Source: Flavobacteriaceae bacterium (lineage in GTDB: Bacteria; Bacteroidota; Bacteroidia; Flavobacteriales; Flavobacteriaceae). From it: a stretch of DNA of 64,000 nucleotides. A program made the translations under genes and the position numbers. The notes beneath the pieces are model-generated. The model worked only from the letters and a program-made list of their open reading frames with translations, ran no database searches and was not told the DNA's origin. The stretch is taken from the NCBI GenBank assembly GCA_947451525.1, contig CANFZM010000003.1, forward strand, positions 1 to 64,000, written 5' to 3'. This document shows positions 1 to 7,619 of the stretch, one piece after another (position 1 is the stretch's first letter; every line of letters starts with the position of its first letter).

Positions 1-9
1 AACAAAATT

Positions 10-93
10 AAAAAAAATAGTCCCAACTTAAAAGTCGGGACTACACAAGGTAAACATCCAGTGAATAATCGCAAGAAGCTTCCTCTCGGTGTT
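10..93 (-). ncRNA. candidate small RNA with its own terminator
   Basis: Read on the minus strand, a TAnnTTTG box (95-102) is followed by about 80 nt of non-coding sequence that ends in a strong hairpin (18-43, 11 of 12 pairs) and eight U residues (10-17). The bases at 89-92 (GTGT) can pair with 43-46 (ACAC), so the RNA may form a closed domain stacked on the terminator. It contains a GAGAGGAAGC segment and a self-complementary GAAGCTTC. No good -33 box is visible. I could not assign it to an RNA family. It could instead be the 3' UTR of a gene outside the window, but the box and the short size favour an independent transcript. Confidence 0.5.
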
Positions 94-94
94 A

Positions 95-102
95 CAAATA
101 TA
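95..102 (-). promoter_or_regulatory. -7 box for the candidate small RNA
   Basis: The minus-strand sequence TATATTTG matches the Bacteroidota -7 consensus TAnnTTTG. Transcription would start near 88-92, just upstream of the GTGT that pairs with the end of the RNA. No TTG lies at the usual 19-21 nt spacing. Confidence 0.4.
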
Positions 103-207
103 TAAAAATTAACAAAATAAATTAGGTAATCAAGATAGTACCTAAAAAGTAAGCCTATTGCATTTTTGTTATTGATATAAATCATATTTTAAATTAATAA
201 GAAACCC

Positions 208-215
208 TAACTTTG
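208..215 (+). promoter_or_regulatory. -7 box upstream of the cytochrome c gene
   Basis: TAACTTTG fits TAnnTTTG and ends 20 nt before the ATG at 236. The -33 region is AT-rich without a clear TTG, so the promoter is only partly supported. Confidence 0.4.
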
Positions 216-235
216 AATTTCAAAAAAGAAACCAA

Positions 236-649
236 ATGAAAACAATCCTAAAATCTCTTTTATTTGCAACGCTAGTAGTATTTACAATCAGTTGTGGAGG
301 AAAAAAAGACGACCAAGATTTTGGTAAAAAAGCAACTACCGAAGAAACAAAGACAGATAATTCTGCATTTCCACTAGCCGAAAAAGGAAAAGAAATCTTT
401 GAAGGCAAAGGAATATGCATCACCTGCCACAAACCCGATGTAAAATTAGTAGGCCCAAGTTTAATAGACATTGCCAAAATCTATAAAGAAAAAAATACAA
501 GCATTGCAACCTTCTTAAAAGGCGATGAAGAAGCAATAGTAGATCCAACACAATACGAAGTTATGAAAACCAACTTCGCTTTAACCAAAACCTTCACCGA
601 CGAAGAAAGACAAGCATTAGAGCAATACGTTTTAAGTCAAGGAAGGTAA
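236..649 (+). CDS. mono-haem c-type cytochrome lipoprotein
   Basis: A 137-residue exported protein. Residues 1-20 form a lipoprotein signal ending in Cys20 (lipobox TISC), so it should be anchored in a membrane facing the periplasm. A charged linker of about 25 residues follows, then one class I cytochrome c domain with the haem site CITCH at 61-65 and a likely axial Met at 110. Small cytochromes of this type shuttle electrons to terminal oxidases or act as peroxidase partners; which applies here cannot be told. It has its own TAnnTTTG box and a terminator directly behind it, so it is probably a single-gene unit. Confidence 0.85.
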   Translation: MKTILKSLLFATLVVFTISCGGKKDDQDFGKKATTEETKTDNSAFPLAEKGKEIFEGKGICITCHKPDVKLVGPSLIDIAKIYKEKNTSIATFLKGDEEAIVDPTQYEVMKTNFALTKTFTDEERQALEQYVLSQGR

Positions 650-675
650 TCTACCCTTTAATAACCTACATTTCA

Positions 676-710
676 AACCTGCATGATTTTTATCTTGCAG
701 GTTATTTTAT
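676..710 (+). terminator. terminator after the cytochrome c gene
   Basis: The inverted repeat AACCTGCA...TGCAGGTT (676-683 with 696-703) has a 12-nt loop and is followed by a T-rich run. It lies 27 nt after the cytochrome stop codon. Confidence 0.65.
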
Positions 711-745
711 TTAAAATCCTTACATTTATTTCCGAAAAACCATAA

Positions 746-1219
746 ATGACACAAATCGTTTTCTTTAATAGTCCATTAGGAATCACCAAAATTGTAGGTG
801 ATGCAAACGGTATTTCCGAAATTTCCGTTTCCGACGAAGGCGAAGTATCTGTTTCTATTCCAAAAGAATTGAAACAAGCCGTTATCCAATTGCAAGAATA
901 TTTCGAAGGAAAACGAAATGATTTCAACTTAAATTTAAATCCTAAAGGCACCGAATTCCAACAAAGAGTTTGGCAAGAATTACTTAATATCCCATTCGGG
1001 AAAACCCTATCCTATTTAGAATTATCCAAAAAACTTGGCGATGTAAAAGCCATCCGAGCCGTAGCAGCAGCCAATGGAAAAAACCCACTTTGGATTGTAG
1101 TTCCTTGCCACAGAGTTATCGGAACGGATGGTTCTCTAACCGGTTATGCCGGTGGATTAGGACGAAAAAAGTGGCTTTTAGAACACGAAAACCCAACCAA
1201 TCAACAAAGCCTTTTTTGA
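746..1219 (+). CDS. ogt: methylated-DNA--protein-cysteine methyltransferase
   Basis: A 157-residue DNA repair protein that moves the alkyl group from O6-methylguanine to its own cysteine in a suicide reaction. The acceptor motif VPCHRVI is at 119-125 with Cys121. The preceding helix-turn-helix contains the R104 region (AIRAVAAAN) and the FQQRVWQELL segment typical of the C-terminal DNA-binding domain. Length matches short Ogt/MGMT proteins without an Ada domain. The end of the gene runs straight into a 13-bp tandem repeat, which begins two bases after the stop codon. Confidence 0.93.
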   Translation: MTQIVFFNSPLGITKIVGDANGISEISVSDEGEVSVSIPKELKQAVIQLQEYFEGKRNDFNLNLNPKGTEFQQRVWQELLNIPFGKTLSYLELSKKLGDVKAIRAVAAANGKNPLWIVVPCHRVIGTDGSLTGYAGGLGRKKWLLEHENPTNQQSLF

Positions 1220-1220
1220 A

Positions 1221-1298
1221 TTTCAAAAATCAATTTCAAAAATCAATTTCAAAAATCAATTTCAAAAATCAATTTCAAAAATCAATTTCAAAAAATGA
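1221..1298. repeat. 13-bp tandem repeat, about six copies
   Basis: The unit TTTCAAAAATCAA recurs with period 13 at 1221, 1234, 1247, 1260 and 1273, and a sixth decayed copy follows at 1286. It begins immediately after the ogt stop codon. Perfect copies suggest recent slippage, so copy number probably varies between strains. Confidence 0.9.
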
Positions 1299-1302
1299 AA
1301 TT

Positions 1303-1365
1303 TTTTAATTCGTGAAATTTCCAAAGTATTTAAATTTGTGTTAATTCGTGCAATTCGTGTCAAAA
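1303..1365. repeat. AATTCGTG-word intergenic repeat
   Basis: The words TTAATTCGTG and AATTCGTG occur three times within about 60 bp. A related word occurs at 47129-47137. I recall this kind of low-complexity sequence between flavobacterial genes; I see no ORF in it. Confidence 0.45.
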
Positions 1366-1460
1366 AACAATCCATTCTTATCAAAAAACAATGAATCTGT
1401 TTCGAAAAACACTTTTTTTTACTATTTTTAAAATCTTAAATTCCTATCAACATCCAAATT

Positions 1461-2174
1461 ATGATTGAAAAAATTCGGTTAGATACTATTTTATTTCTAG
1501 ACATTGAGACCGTTCCACAAGAGGAACATTTCAACTCTTTGGATGACGAAATGAAATCCCTTTGGGAACATAAAACCCAATACCAACGCAAAGACGATTT
1601 CACCGCCGAAGACTTTTACGACCGAGCCGGAATTTGGGCCGAATTCGGAAAAATCGTATGCATCTCGGTAGGATATTTCATCACCAAAGGCGACATCCGC
1701 AACTTTAGAGTAACCTCCTTTTTTGGTGAAGAAAAAAAGATTTTATTGGATTTTAATAATCTGTTAAACAACCATTTCAATGCACCACAACATATTCTGT
1801 GTGGGCATAATGCCAAAGAATTCGACTTTCCGTTTATTGCTCGAAGAATGATTATCAACCAAGTTTCTATCCCAAACAAACTCAATCTATTTGGAAAAAA
1901 ACCATGGGAAATAGCACATTTAGACACCTTAGAATTGTGGAAATTTGGTGATTACAAGCATTTCACTTCCTTAAAATTACTAACCAAAATCCTCGGAATC
2001 CCCTCTCCTAAAGGCGACATTGACGGCAGTCAAGTAGGGCATGTTTTTTACGTTGAAAAAGACATCGACCGCATTGTAACCTATTGCGAAAAAGACGTCA
2101 TTGCCGTTGCTCAAGTCTTCCTTCGATTTAGAAAAGAAGAGTTGTTAATTGAAGACGAGATTATTCACGTATAA
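1461..2174 (+). CDS. PolB-like 3'-5' exonuclease family protein
   Basis: A 237-residue protein of the DnaQ/RNase H-like fold, closest to the family described as a predicted 3'-5' exonuclease related to the PolB proofreading domain. The ExoI motif is DIETVP (Asp14, Glu16), the ExoII region is GHNAKEFDFPFIARRM, and ExoIII is supplied near the C-terminus by YCEKDVIAVAQVFLR. No polymerase domain follows, so it acts as a free nuclease. Substrate and partner are unknown. The neighbours do not inform its role. Confidence 0.8.
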   Translation: MIEKIRLDTILFLDIETVPQEEHFNSLDDEMKSLWEHKTQYQRKDDFTAEDFYDRAGIWAEFGKIVCISVGYFITKGDIRNFRVTSFFGEEKKILLDFNNLLNNHFNAPQHILCGHNAKEFDFPFIARRMIINQVSIPNKLNLFGKKPWEIAHLDTLELWKFGDYKHFTSLKLLTKILGIPSPKGDIDGSQVGHVFYVEKDIDRIVTYCEKDVIAVAQVFLRFRKEELLIEDEIIHV

Positions 2175-2180
2175 TTTTTT

Positions 2181-2216
2181 GACCTAACAGGTTTCTAAAA
2201 CCTGTTAGGTCTGTTT
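2181..2216 (+). terminator. hairpin terminator after the exonuclease gene
   Basis: A perfect 14-bp stem (2181-2194 with 2198-2211) with a 3-nt loop starts 6 nt after the stop codon and is followed by TGTTTT. The word CCTAACAGGTTT/AAACCTGTTAGG is one that I recall recurring in Bacteroidota intergenic regions. Confidence 0.7.
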
Positions 2217-2249
2217 TGTAATAAATATTATATTTACAAAAAATAACCC

Positions 2250-3689
2250 ATGGTATTAAGTAGATTTTGGCTCACTATTTTTATTTCATCCATCGCTTTT
2301 ATTGTGGTGAGTTTATTTATTGGAAACAGTTATACTATCGATTTTGTGCTGAACGGCAAGAAAGACGACCCAATTTTAATCTCCGAAAAGTATATCAACC
2401 AAATTCCTCTTTTTGTAAAAGATAGCATTGTAAAAGCACCCGATCAAACGATAGTTATTAATAAAACAACTACCAATCCAGATACCACTTACGTTTATTC
2501 CAATAAAACAGTTAAAATATATAGTGGCATTCAAAAATCCGACGGGCTTTTGCCAACATGTAAAAACACATTATTGGATTTGATTTTGCCGCTTATTGCG
2601 TACTTGGCATTTTTCTGCGGACTGATGGAACTTTTAATTATTTCTGGGGCATCCGAAAAATTGGCTAAATTATTAAGTCCCGTGTTTGTAAAAGTGTTTC
2701 CTACGGTTCCTAAAAATCACCCGTCCATTTCCTATATGACTTTAAACTTTGCTGCAAATTTCTTAGGATTGGATTCGGCTGCAACCCCATTTGGGCTAAA
2801 AGCCATGGAAAGTTTACAGCAACTGAATCCCGAAAAAACGAAGGCTAGTGATGCGCAAATTATGTTTTTGTGTTTGCATGCTTCCGGTCTTACCCTAATT
2901 GCGACTTCTATAATTGGTTATCGTGCTGCAGCAAATGCTACCAATCCAGCCGATGTAATGTTACCTTGTATTATCACTTCTTTTATTGGTACCATTGCCG
3001 CATTTTTAATAGTCGGAATTAAACAAAAAATTAATTTCAAAAGTGCTTCTTTAGTAACTGCCTTGATTGTATTAATTGCTGCAATTGTAGGTTTGTTAAT
3101 GTATGTAAACCACTTGGACTTAATTGGCAAAAACTATTTTACATCCAATCTTTCTGCCTTGATATTGGTGGGAATTGTTGCTTTTACCTTGATTTTTTCC
3201 TTCATTAAAGAAAAGAAATTTAACGAAGCCAATACTACCGTTTTTGAAGCCTTTGTAACGGGTGCCAAAAATGGTATTAAAACTGGGGTAACTATTTTTC
3301 CTTATGTTTTAGGAATGTTAGTCGCTATTTCATTATTTAGAAACAGCGGTTTATTTGAAATTATTAGCAATTGGATTGCTTTTGCTTTCTCCAACATGGG
3401 AGTTAGTAAAGAAATCACCGATGCATTACCTGTTGCGTTACTTCGCCCTTTTAGTTCTGCAGGATCGCGAGGCTTTTTGATAGATTCTATGAATACTTTT
3501 GGTGCCGATTCCTTAACGGGAAGATTAAGCAGCATTTTTCAATGCAGTGCCGAAAGCACCTTTTATGTTATTGCGGTTTACTTCGGATCTGTAAATATTA
3601 AAAACACGCGTTATGCTTTAGGAACGATGTTATTAGTAGATTTGGTTTGTGTGATTACTGCGATTTTTGTGGCTAGTTGGTTTTTTTAA
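2250..3689 (+). CDS. SpmA-SpmB fusion, nucleoside-recognition (Gate) domain membrane protein
   Basis: A 479-residue inner-membrane protein. After one N-terminal helix (about 8-25) and a periplasmic insert, residues about 100-265 resemble spore maturation protein A, with the motif NFAANFLGLDSAATPFGLKA. Residues about 340-479 resemble SpmB (TGAKNGIKTGVTIFPYVLGM and RPFSSAGSRGFLID). Bacteroidota encode the two halves as one chain although they do not sporulate. The real function is not established; Gate-domain proteins are suspected nucleoside or small-solute transporters. Confidence 0.8.
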   Translation: MVLSRFWLTIFISSIAFIVVSLFIGNSYTIDFVLNGKKDDPILISEKYINQIPLFVKDSIVKAPDQTIVINKTTTNPDTTYVYSNKTVKIYSGIQKSDGLLPTCKNTLLDLILPLIAYLAFFCGLMELLIISGASEKLAKLLSPVFVKVFPTVPKNHPSISYMTLNFAANFLGLDSAATPFGLKAMESLQQLNPEKTKASDAQIMFLCLHASGLTLIATSIIGYRAAANATNPADVMLPCIITSFIGTIAAFLIVGIKQKINFKSASLVTALIVLIAAIVGLLMYVNHLDLIGKNYFTSNLSALILVGIVAFTLIFSFIKEKKFNEANTTVFEAFVTGAKNGIKTGVTIFPYVLGMLVAISLFRNSGLFEIISNWIAFAFSNMGVSKEITDALPVALLRPFSSAGSRGFLIDSMNTFGADSLTGRLSSIFQCSAESTFYVIAVYFGSVNIKNTRYALGTMLLVDLVCVITAIFVASWFF

Positions 3690-3701
3690 AATAGATATTC
3701 A

Positions 3702-3869
3702 ATGAATTTATTTAATAAATTAATAAATCACTTTATGGGAAATATTACCATGTGGATTTATTATGGAGGAAAAAAATCAATTGATGAGGTTGCTAAAAAT
3801 GATAATTCATTTTTAGGATTAATTGTTGTAATTATTCTAGGATTTATTCTCTTTTATTCTTTTAAATAA
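3702..3869 (+). CDS. 55-residue single-pass membrane protein, unknown
   Basis: ATG at 3702 opens a 55-codon frame ending in TAA at 3869, 12 nt after the SpmA/B-like gene. The product has a polar N-terminal half and one hydrophobic helix (about residues 37-54, rich in L, I, V, G), ending in YSFK. The spacing and same strand suggest co-transcription with the upstream membrane protein. Without a homologue search it could be a chance frame, but the clean C-terminal helix argues for a real gene. Confidence 0.45.
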   Translation: MNLFNKLINHFMGNITMWIYYGGKKSIDEVAKNDNSFLGLIVVIILGFILFYSFK

Positions 3870-3912
3870 ATCGTCATTATTCCGTAACTTTACACATCAA
3901 AAATATTTTAAA

Positions 3913-5514
3913 ATGGACTTTATATATCAAGACCCGTATCCGATTTTAAAAGACGATACACAATACAAAAAACTTACTTCCGATTTTGTAAAAGTGGAAC
4001 AATTTGGCGACAGAGAAATTCTAACGGTAGATCCAAAAGCATTAGAATTATTAGCACAAGAAGCCATGAATGATGTTTCGTTTATGTTGCGGACAGCACA
4101 TTTACAAAAGTTAAACAATATTCTTAACGATCCAGAAGCAACCGATAACGATAGATTTGTAGCATACAATTTATTGCAAAATGCCTCCGTTGCGGTAGAA
4201 GGGCAATTGCCTTCTTGTCAAGATACAGGAACGGCAATTGTAATGGCTAAAAAAGGAGAAAGTGTTTTCACTGGAGTGGACGATGCCGAATGGTTGTCTA
4301 GAGGGATTTTCAATACATTTCAAAATAAAAATCTTCGCTATTCGCAAATCGTTCCGATTTCGATGTTTGAAGAAAAAAATTCAGGGTCTAATTTGCCTGC
4401 ACAAATTGATATTTATGCCAAAAAAGGTACTTCTTATGAGTTTTTATTTCTTACAAAAGGAGGCGGTTCTGCTAATAAAACGTTCTTATATCAAAAAACT
4501 AAATCGTTGTTGAATGACAAAGCGATGGAGGAATTTGTTCGAGATAAAATTAAAGATTTAGGAACTTCTGCTTGTCCGCCTTACCATTTAGCTTTGGTAA
4601 TTGGAGGAACTTCTGCCGAAGCAAATTTATCTGCTGTGAAAAAAGCATCGGCTGGTTATTTTGATAATCTACCTACATCAGGAAATATGTCAGGTCAAGC
4701 ATTCCGCGATTTGGAATGGGAGAAAAAGGTACTATTATATTGCCAAGAAAGTGCCATTGGAGCACAATTTGGAGGAAAATATTTTGCACACGATGTTCGA
4801 GTTATTCGTTTGCCACGTCATGCTGCTTCTTGCCCAGTTGGGTTGGGAGTTTCTTGTTCTGCGGATAGAAATATTAAAGGAAAAATTACTAAAGACGGAG
4901 TTTTCTTAGAACAATTGGAAGTAAATCCACAGCAGTTTTTACCTGCAACGCCACCACATTTGGAGCCAGCAGTTGAGGTAGATTTGAACCGTCCGATGAA
5001 AGAAATTTTAGCCGAATTGTCTAAATATCCAATCAAAACGCGATTGAAATTAAACGGAACTTTAATTGTTGCAAGAGATATTGCGCATGCCAAAATTAAA
5101 GAACTTTTGGATGCTGGAAAACCAATGCCAGAATACTTTAAAAACCATCCAGTCTATTATGCTGGTCCTGCAAAAACGCCAGAAGGAATGCCATCGGGAA
5201 GTTTTGGCCCAACCACAGCAGGAAGAATGGATGTTTATGTAGAGGAGTTTCAAAAAGCAGGAGGAAGTATGATTATGCTTGCTAAAGGAAACCGTACTAA
5301 AGAAGTGATGGAAGCGTGCAATAAATATGGCGGATTCTATCTTGGTTCTATTGGAGGTCCTGCTGCGATATTGGCGCAAGATAATATCTTGAAAGTGGAA
5401 GTAATGGATTTTGAAGAATTAGGAATGGAAGCGGTTCGTAAAATCACCGTGAAAAACTTCCCGGCTTTTATCATTACCGACGACAAAGGAAACGACTTCT
5501 TTGCGAATTTATAA
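3913..5514 (+). CDS. fumA: class I fumarate hydratase
   Basis: A 533-residue iron-sulfur fumarase converting fumarate and malate in the TCA cycle. The N-terminal domain carries the conserved [12 protein letters not shown] with a cluster cysteine. Further conserved cysteines lie in the TSACPPYH and CPVGLGVSC segments. The C-terminal domain has PTTAGRMD and GSIGGPAA, typical of the swivelling domain. Length fits the two-domain FumA/B type rather than the heterodimeric form. The start ATG at 3913 is preceded by TAACTTTA, a near-consensus -7 box. The gene ends in a strong hairpin (5523-5572). Confidence 0.93.
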   Translation: MDFIYQDPYPILKDDTQYKKLTSDFVKVEQFGDREILTVDPKALELLAQEAMNDVSFMLRTAHLQKLNNILNDPEATDNDRFVAYNLLQNASVAVEGQLPSCQDTGTAIVMAKKGESVFTGVDDAEWLSRGIFNTFQNKNLRYSQIVPISMFEEKNSGSNLPAQIDIYAKKGTSYEFLFLTKGGGSANKTFLYQKTKSLLNDKAMEEFVRDKIKDLGTSACPPYHLALVIGGTSAEANLSAVKKASAGYFDNLPTSGNMSGQAFRDLEWEKKVLLYCQESAIGAQFGGKYFAHDVRVIRLPRHAASCPVGLGVSCSADRNIKGKITKDGVFLEQLEVNPQQFLPATPPHLEPAVEVDLNRPMKEILAELSKYPIKTRLKLNGTLIVARDIAHAKIKELLDAGKPMPEYFKNHPVYYAGPAKTPEGMPSGSFGPTTAGRMDVYVEEFQKAGGSMIMLAKGNRTKEVMEACNKYGGFYLGSIGGPAAILAQDNILKVEVMDFEELGMEAVRKITVKNFPAFIITDDKGNDFFANL

Positions 5515-5522
5515 AAAAATAT

Positions 5523-5572
5523 TAGCCACTGATTCACAGATTTTAATAAATAAATCTGTGAATCAGTGGCTA
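5523..5572 (+). terminator. long hairpin after fumarase
   Basis: The 21-nt arm at 5523-5543 pairs perfectly with 5552-5572 around an 8-nt loop. It has no U-tract beyond a short A/T stretch, so it may work as an RNA-stabilising hairpin as well as a terminator. It lies just before the next ATG at 5587 and may limit read-through into it. Confidence 0.6.
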
Positions 5573-5586
5573 TAAAAATTAAGTAT

Positions 5587-5985
5587 ATGCCTTTTACAGA
5601 AACTTTTAATGAATTTTATAGCACCGTTCAAAGGAGTTTGGCGGATGGAACTTTTGCTAAATTAACCATGGCAAAAACCATTGGAAATACAGATTTGAAG
5701 AACATTTATGTTCGTCCGATTTTGGAAGAAGGGGTTTTGAAATTGGAGTTGAAGTTCAAGCACAAAGAAGAAGAATTAATTGAAATTCACTCTATAATTG
5801 CTACTCGCGATATATTGAAAACCTATTTGGACAACCCGTTTTTTTCGGCTTTGTTGTTTACCACCGAAATGGATTTGGTATATAAATTAAATAAAAAAAG
5901 AGCCGTTAGTATTTCACAAAAGGCTCCTTCGTTTGCACATGCTTCTCCAGTAATTTTGGAGTATTTGGCGGGAAATAAAGATTAA
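5587..5985 (+). CDS. hypothetical protein, possible lone N-terminal domain of a SAM methyltransferase
   Basis: A 132-residue soluble protein. A GTG at 5566 would add seven residues, but it lies inside the hairpin, so ATG at 5587 is preferred. The pattern LKNIYVRPI...LFTTE...KKR resembles, from memory, the N-terminal domain that precedes the methyltransferase core in a Bacteroidota class I SAM-dependent methyltransferase of about 390 residues. No SAM-binding core follows: the frame ends and the convergent scoB ends at the next base. It is either a stand-alone domain or an old truncation. Function unknown. Confidence 0.55.
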   Translation: MPFTETFNEFYSTVQRSLADGTFAKLTMAKTIGNTDLKNIYVRPILEEGVLKLELKFKHKEEELIEIHSIIATRDILKTYLDNPFFSALLFTTEMDLVYKLNKKRAVSISQKAPSFAHASPVILEYLAGNKD

Positions 5986-6642
5986 TTAGTCAATAACCAT
6001 TTCTGGTATTTCTCCTTCAATAATTAGTTCGGCTTCGGTACATGCAATGATGTGTTCTACTGTAACTCCTGGAGCACGTTCTACTAATCTAAAACCCTTT
6101 TGTGTGATTTCTAGAACGGCTAATTCGGTAACTACTTTTTTTACGCAGCCAACACCAGTTAAGGGCAAACTACATTTTTTAAGAATTTTACTTTCGCCAG
6201 CTTTGTTAACGTGCATCATGGCTACGATAATATTTTCGGCAGATGCAACTAAATCCATAGCGCCACCCATACCTTTTACCATTTTTCCTGGGATTTTCCA
6301 GTTGGCAATATCGCCATTTTCGGAAACTTCCATAGCGCCAAGAATGGTTAAATCTACGTGTTGCCCACGAATCATTCCGAAACTAAAAGCAGAGTCAAAA
6401 AAACTTGCTCCTGGTAAGGTAGTGATGGTTTGTTTTCCAGCATTTATTAAGTCGGCGTCTTCTTCTCCTTCAAATGGAAAAGGCCCCATACCTAGAACCC
6501 CATTTTCACTTTGAAATTCCACAGAAATATCGGTTCGAACATAGTTGGCAACTAAAGTTGGTATTCCAATTCCTAGGTTTACGTAGTAACCGTCTTTTAC
6601 TTCTTTGGCAATTCGTTTTGCTATGTCTTCTTTTGTTAACAT
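5986..6642 (-). CDS. scoB: succinyl-CoA:3-ketoacid CoA transferase subunit B
   Basis: A 218-residue beta subunit of a class I CoA transferase that moves CoA between succinyl-CoA and acetoacetate or a related 3-keto acid. The catalytic glutamate lies in the SENG motif (Glu46), followed by VLGMGPFP. NLGIGIPT near residue 22-29 and the GGAMDLV segment are also family signatures. The alpha-subunit gene lies upstream on the same strand after a 128-bp gap. The stop codon directly abuts that of the convergent gene. Confidence 0.92.
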   Translation of the reverse strand: MLTKEDIAKRIAKEVKDGYYVNLGIGIPTLVANYVRTDISVEFQSENGVLGMGPFPFEGEEDADLINAGKQTITTLPGASFFDSAFSFGMIRGQHVDLTILGAMEVSENGDIANWKIPGKMVKGMGGAMDLVASAENIIVAMMHVNKAGESKILKKCSLPLTGVGCVKKVVTELAVLEITQKGFRLVERAPGVTVEHIIACTEAELIIEGEIPEMVID

Positions 6643-6654
6643 AAAATATTTTTT

Positions 6655-6702
6655 AAACTATTAAGTTTTATTTTTAAACCATTAGGTATTAAGTGTCATT
6701 AA
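6655..6702. repeat. partial AAACCATTAAG-family element
   Basis: AAACTATTAAG and AAACCATTAGGTATTAAG here resemble the arms of the inverted repeats at 14789-14855 and 33878-33930. The second arm is degraded. It lies between scoA and scoB. Confidence 0.4.
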
Positions 6703-6770
6703 GAAAGTGTAATGCTCTTTTTAAAAGAATATTTCTATATACTAAAGTACTGAACACTGAGCACAGAACA

Positions 6771-7469
6771 CTATTTTTTCCTCACCGTACGTTGCTCAAT
6801 TCGTTTTTCAAATTTCTCTCCTTGAAAAATACGTTGAATTAATATTCCGGGAATATGCACTTGATTTGGATCTAAGGTACCGGCTGGAACTAATTCTTCT
6901 ACTTCGGCAATGGTGATTTTGGCTGCACCACACATGCAAGGATTGAAGTTTCTTGCCGTTCCTTTAAAGATTAGGTTTCCTGCTTCATCACCTTTCCAGG
7001 CTTTAACTATGGAGAAATCGGCTTTGAAGGCGTGTTCCATAACGTGCATTTTTCCGTTGAATTCGCGAACTTCTTTGCCTATGGCAACTTCGGTTCCGTA
7101 TCCTGCTGGGGTAAAAAATGCTGGAATTCCCGACTGGGCTGCACGACAACGTTCGGCTAATGTTCCTTGTGGGATAAGTTCGACTTCTAATTCTCCGGAA
7201 AGCATTTGACGTTCAAATTCGGCATTTTCACCAACATACGACGAAATCATTTTTTGGATTTGCTTTTGTTGTAAAAGTAATCCAAGTCCGAAGTCATCAA
7301 CCCCTGCATTGTTGGAAATACAAGTTAGATTTTTGGTTTGTTTTTTTACTAATTCGGCAATGCTGTTTTCGGGAATTCCGCATAGGCCAAATCCTCCTAG
7401 CATTATGGTCATGTTGTCTTCAATACCTTGAAGCGCTTCTTGAACCGAGTGTACTTTTTTATTTATCAT
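6771..7469 (-). CDS. scoA: succinyl-CoA:3-ketoacid CoA transferase subunit A
   Basis: A 232-residue alpha subunit partner of ScoB. The glycine-rich CoA-binding motif [11 protein letters not shown] lies at 25-35, and [16 protein letters not shown] and [14 protein letters not shown] (FKGTARNFN) segments follow, as in the family. Together the subunits activate acetoacetate or link branched-chain and fatty acid degradation to the TCA cycle. The 128-bp spacer to scoB is longer than usual for a heterodimer pair and holds a repeat remnant. Confidence 0.92.
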   Translation of the reverse strand: MINKKVHSVQEALQGIEDNMTIMLGGFGLCGIPENSIAELVKKQTKNLTCISNNAGVDDFGLGLLLQQKQIQKMISSYVGENAEFERQMLSGELEVELIPQGTLAERCRAAQSGIPAFFTPAGYGTEVAIGKEVREFNGKMHVMEHAFKADFSIVKAWKGDEAGNLIFKGTARNFNPCMCGAAKITIAEVEELVPAGTLDPNQVHIPGILIQRIFQGEKFEKRIEQRTVRKK

Positions 7470-7534
7470 AGTAAAACTAGAAGTTTTATTTATTTGAATA
7501 CTGTTTAATTGATTCCCAATCTTTCCGATGGCTT

Positions 7535-7603
7535 AGCCCTGATAGTAAGCGGCATCCTTTATCTTTTTTCTTTAAAAAGATAAAGATAGAGCGGATAGCA
7601 GGA
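7535..7603. repeat. AGCCCTGAT...GATAGCAGGA extragenic element, copy 1
   Basis: A palindromic element bounded by AGCCCTGAT and GCGGATAGCAGGA, with an internal hairpin ATCTTTTTTCTTTAAAAAGAT. Variants recur inverted at 30214-30255 and 36124-36239. It fills the gap between scoA and the PBP1A gene. Confidence 0.7.
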
Positions 7604-7619
7604 TTGGCTCCTGAAAAAA

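Noticed and set aside
1090..1308. 72-codon frame overlapping ogt
   Set aside because: It is out of frame with ogt and ends in translated tandem repeat (repeating FQKSI), so a chance frame.
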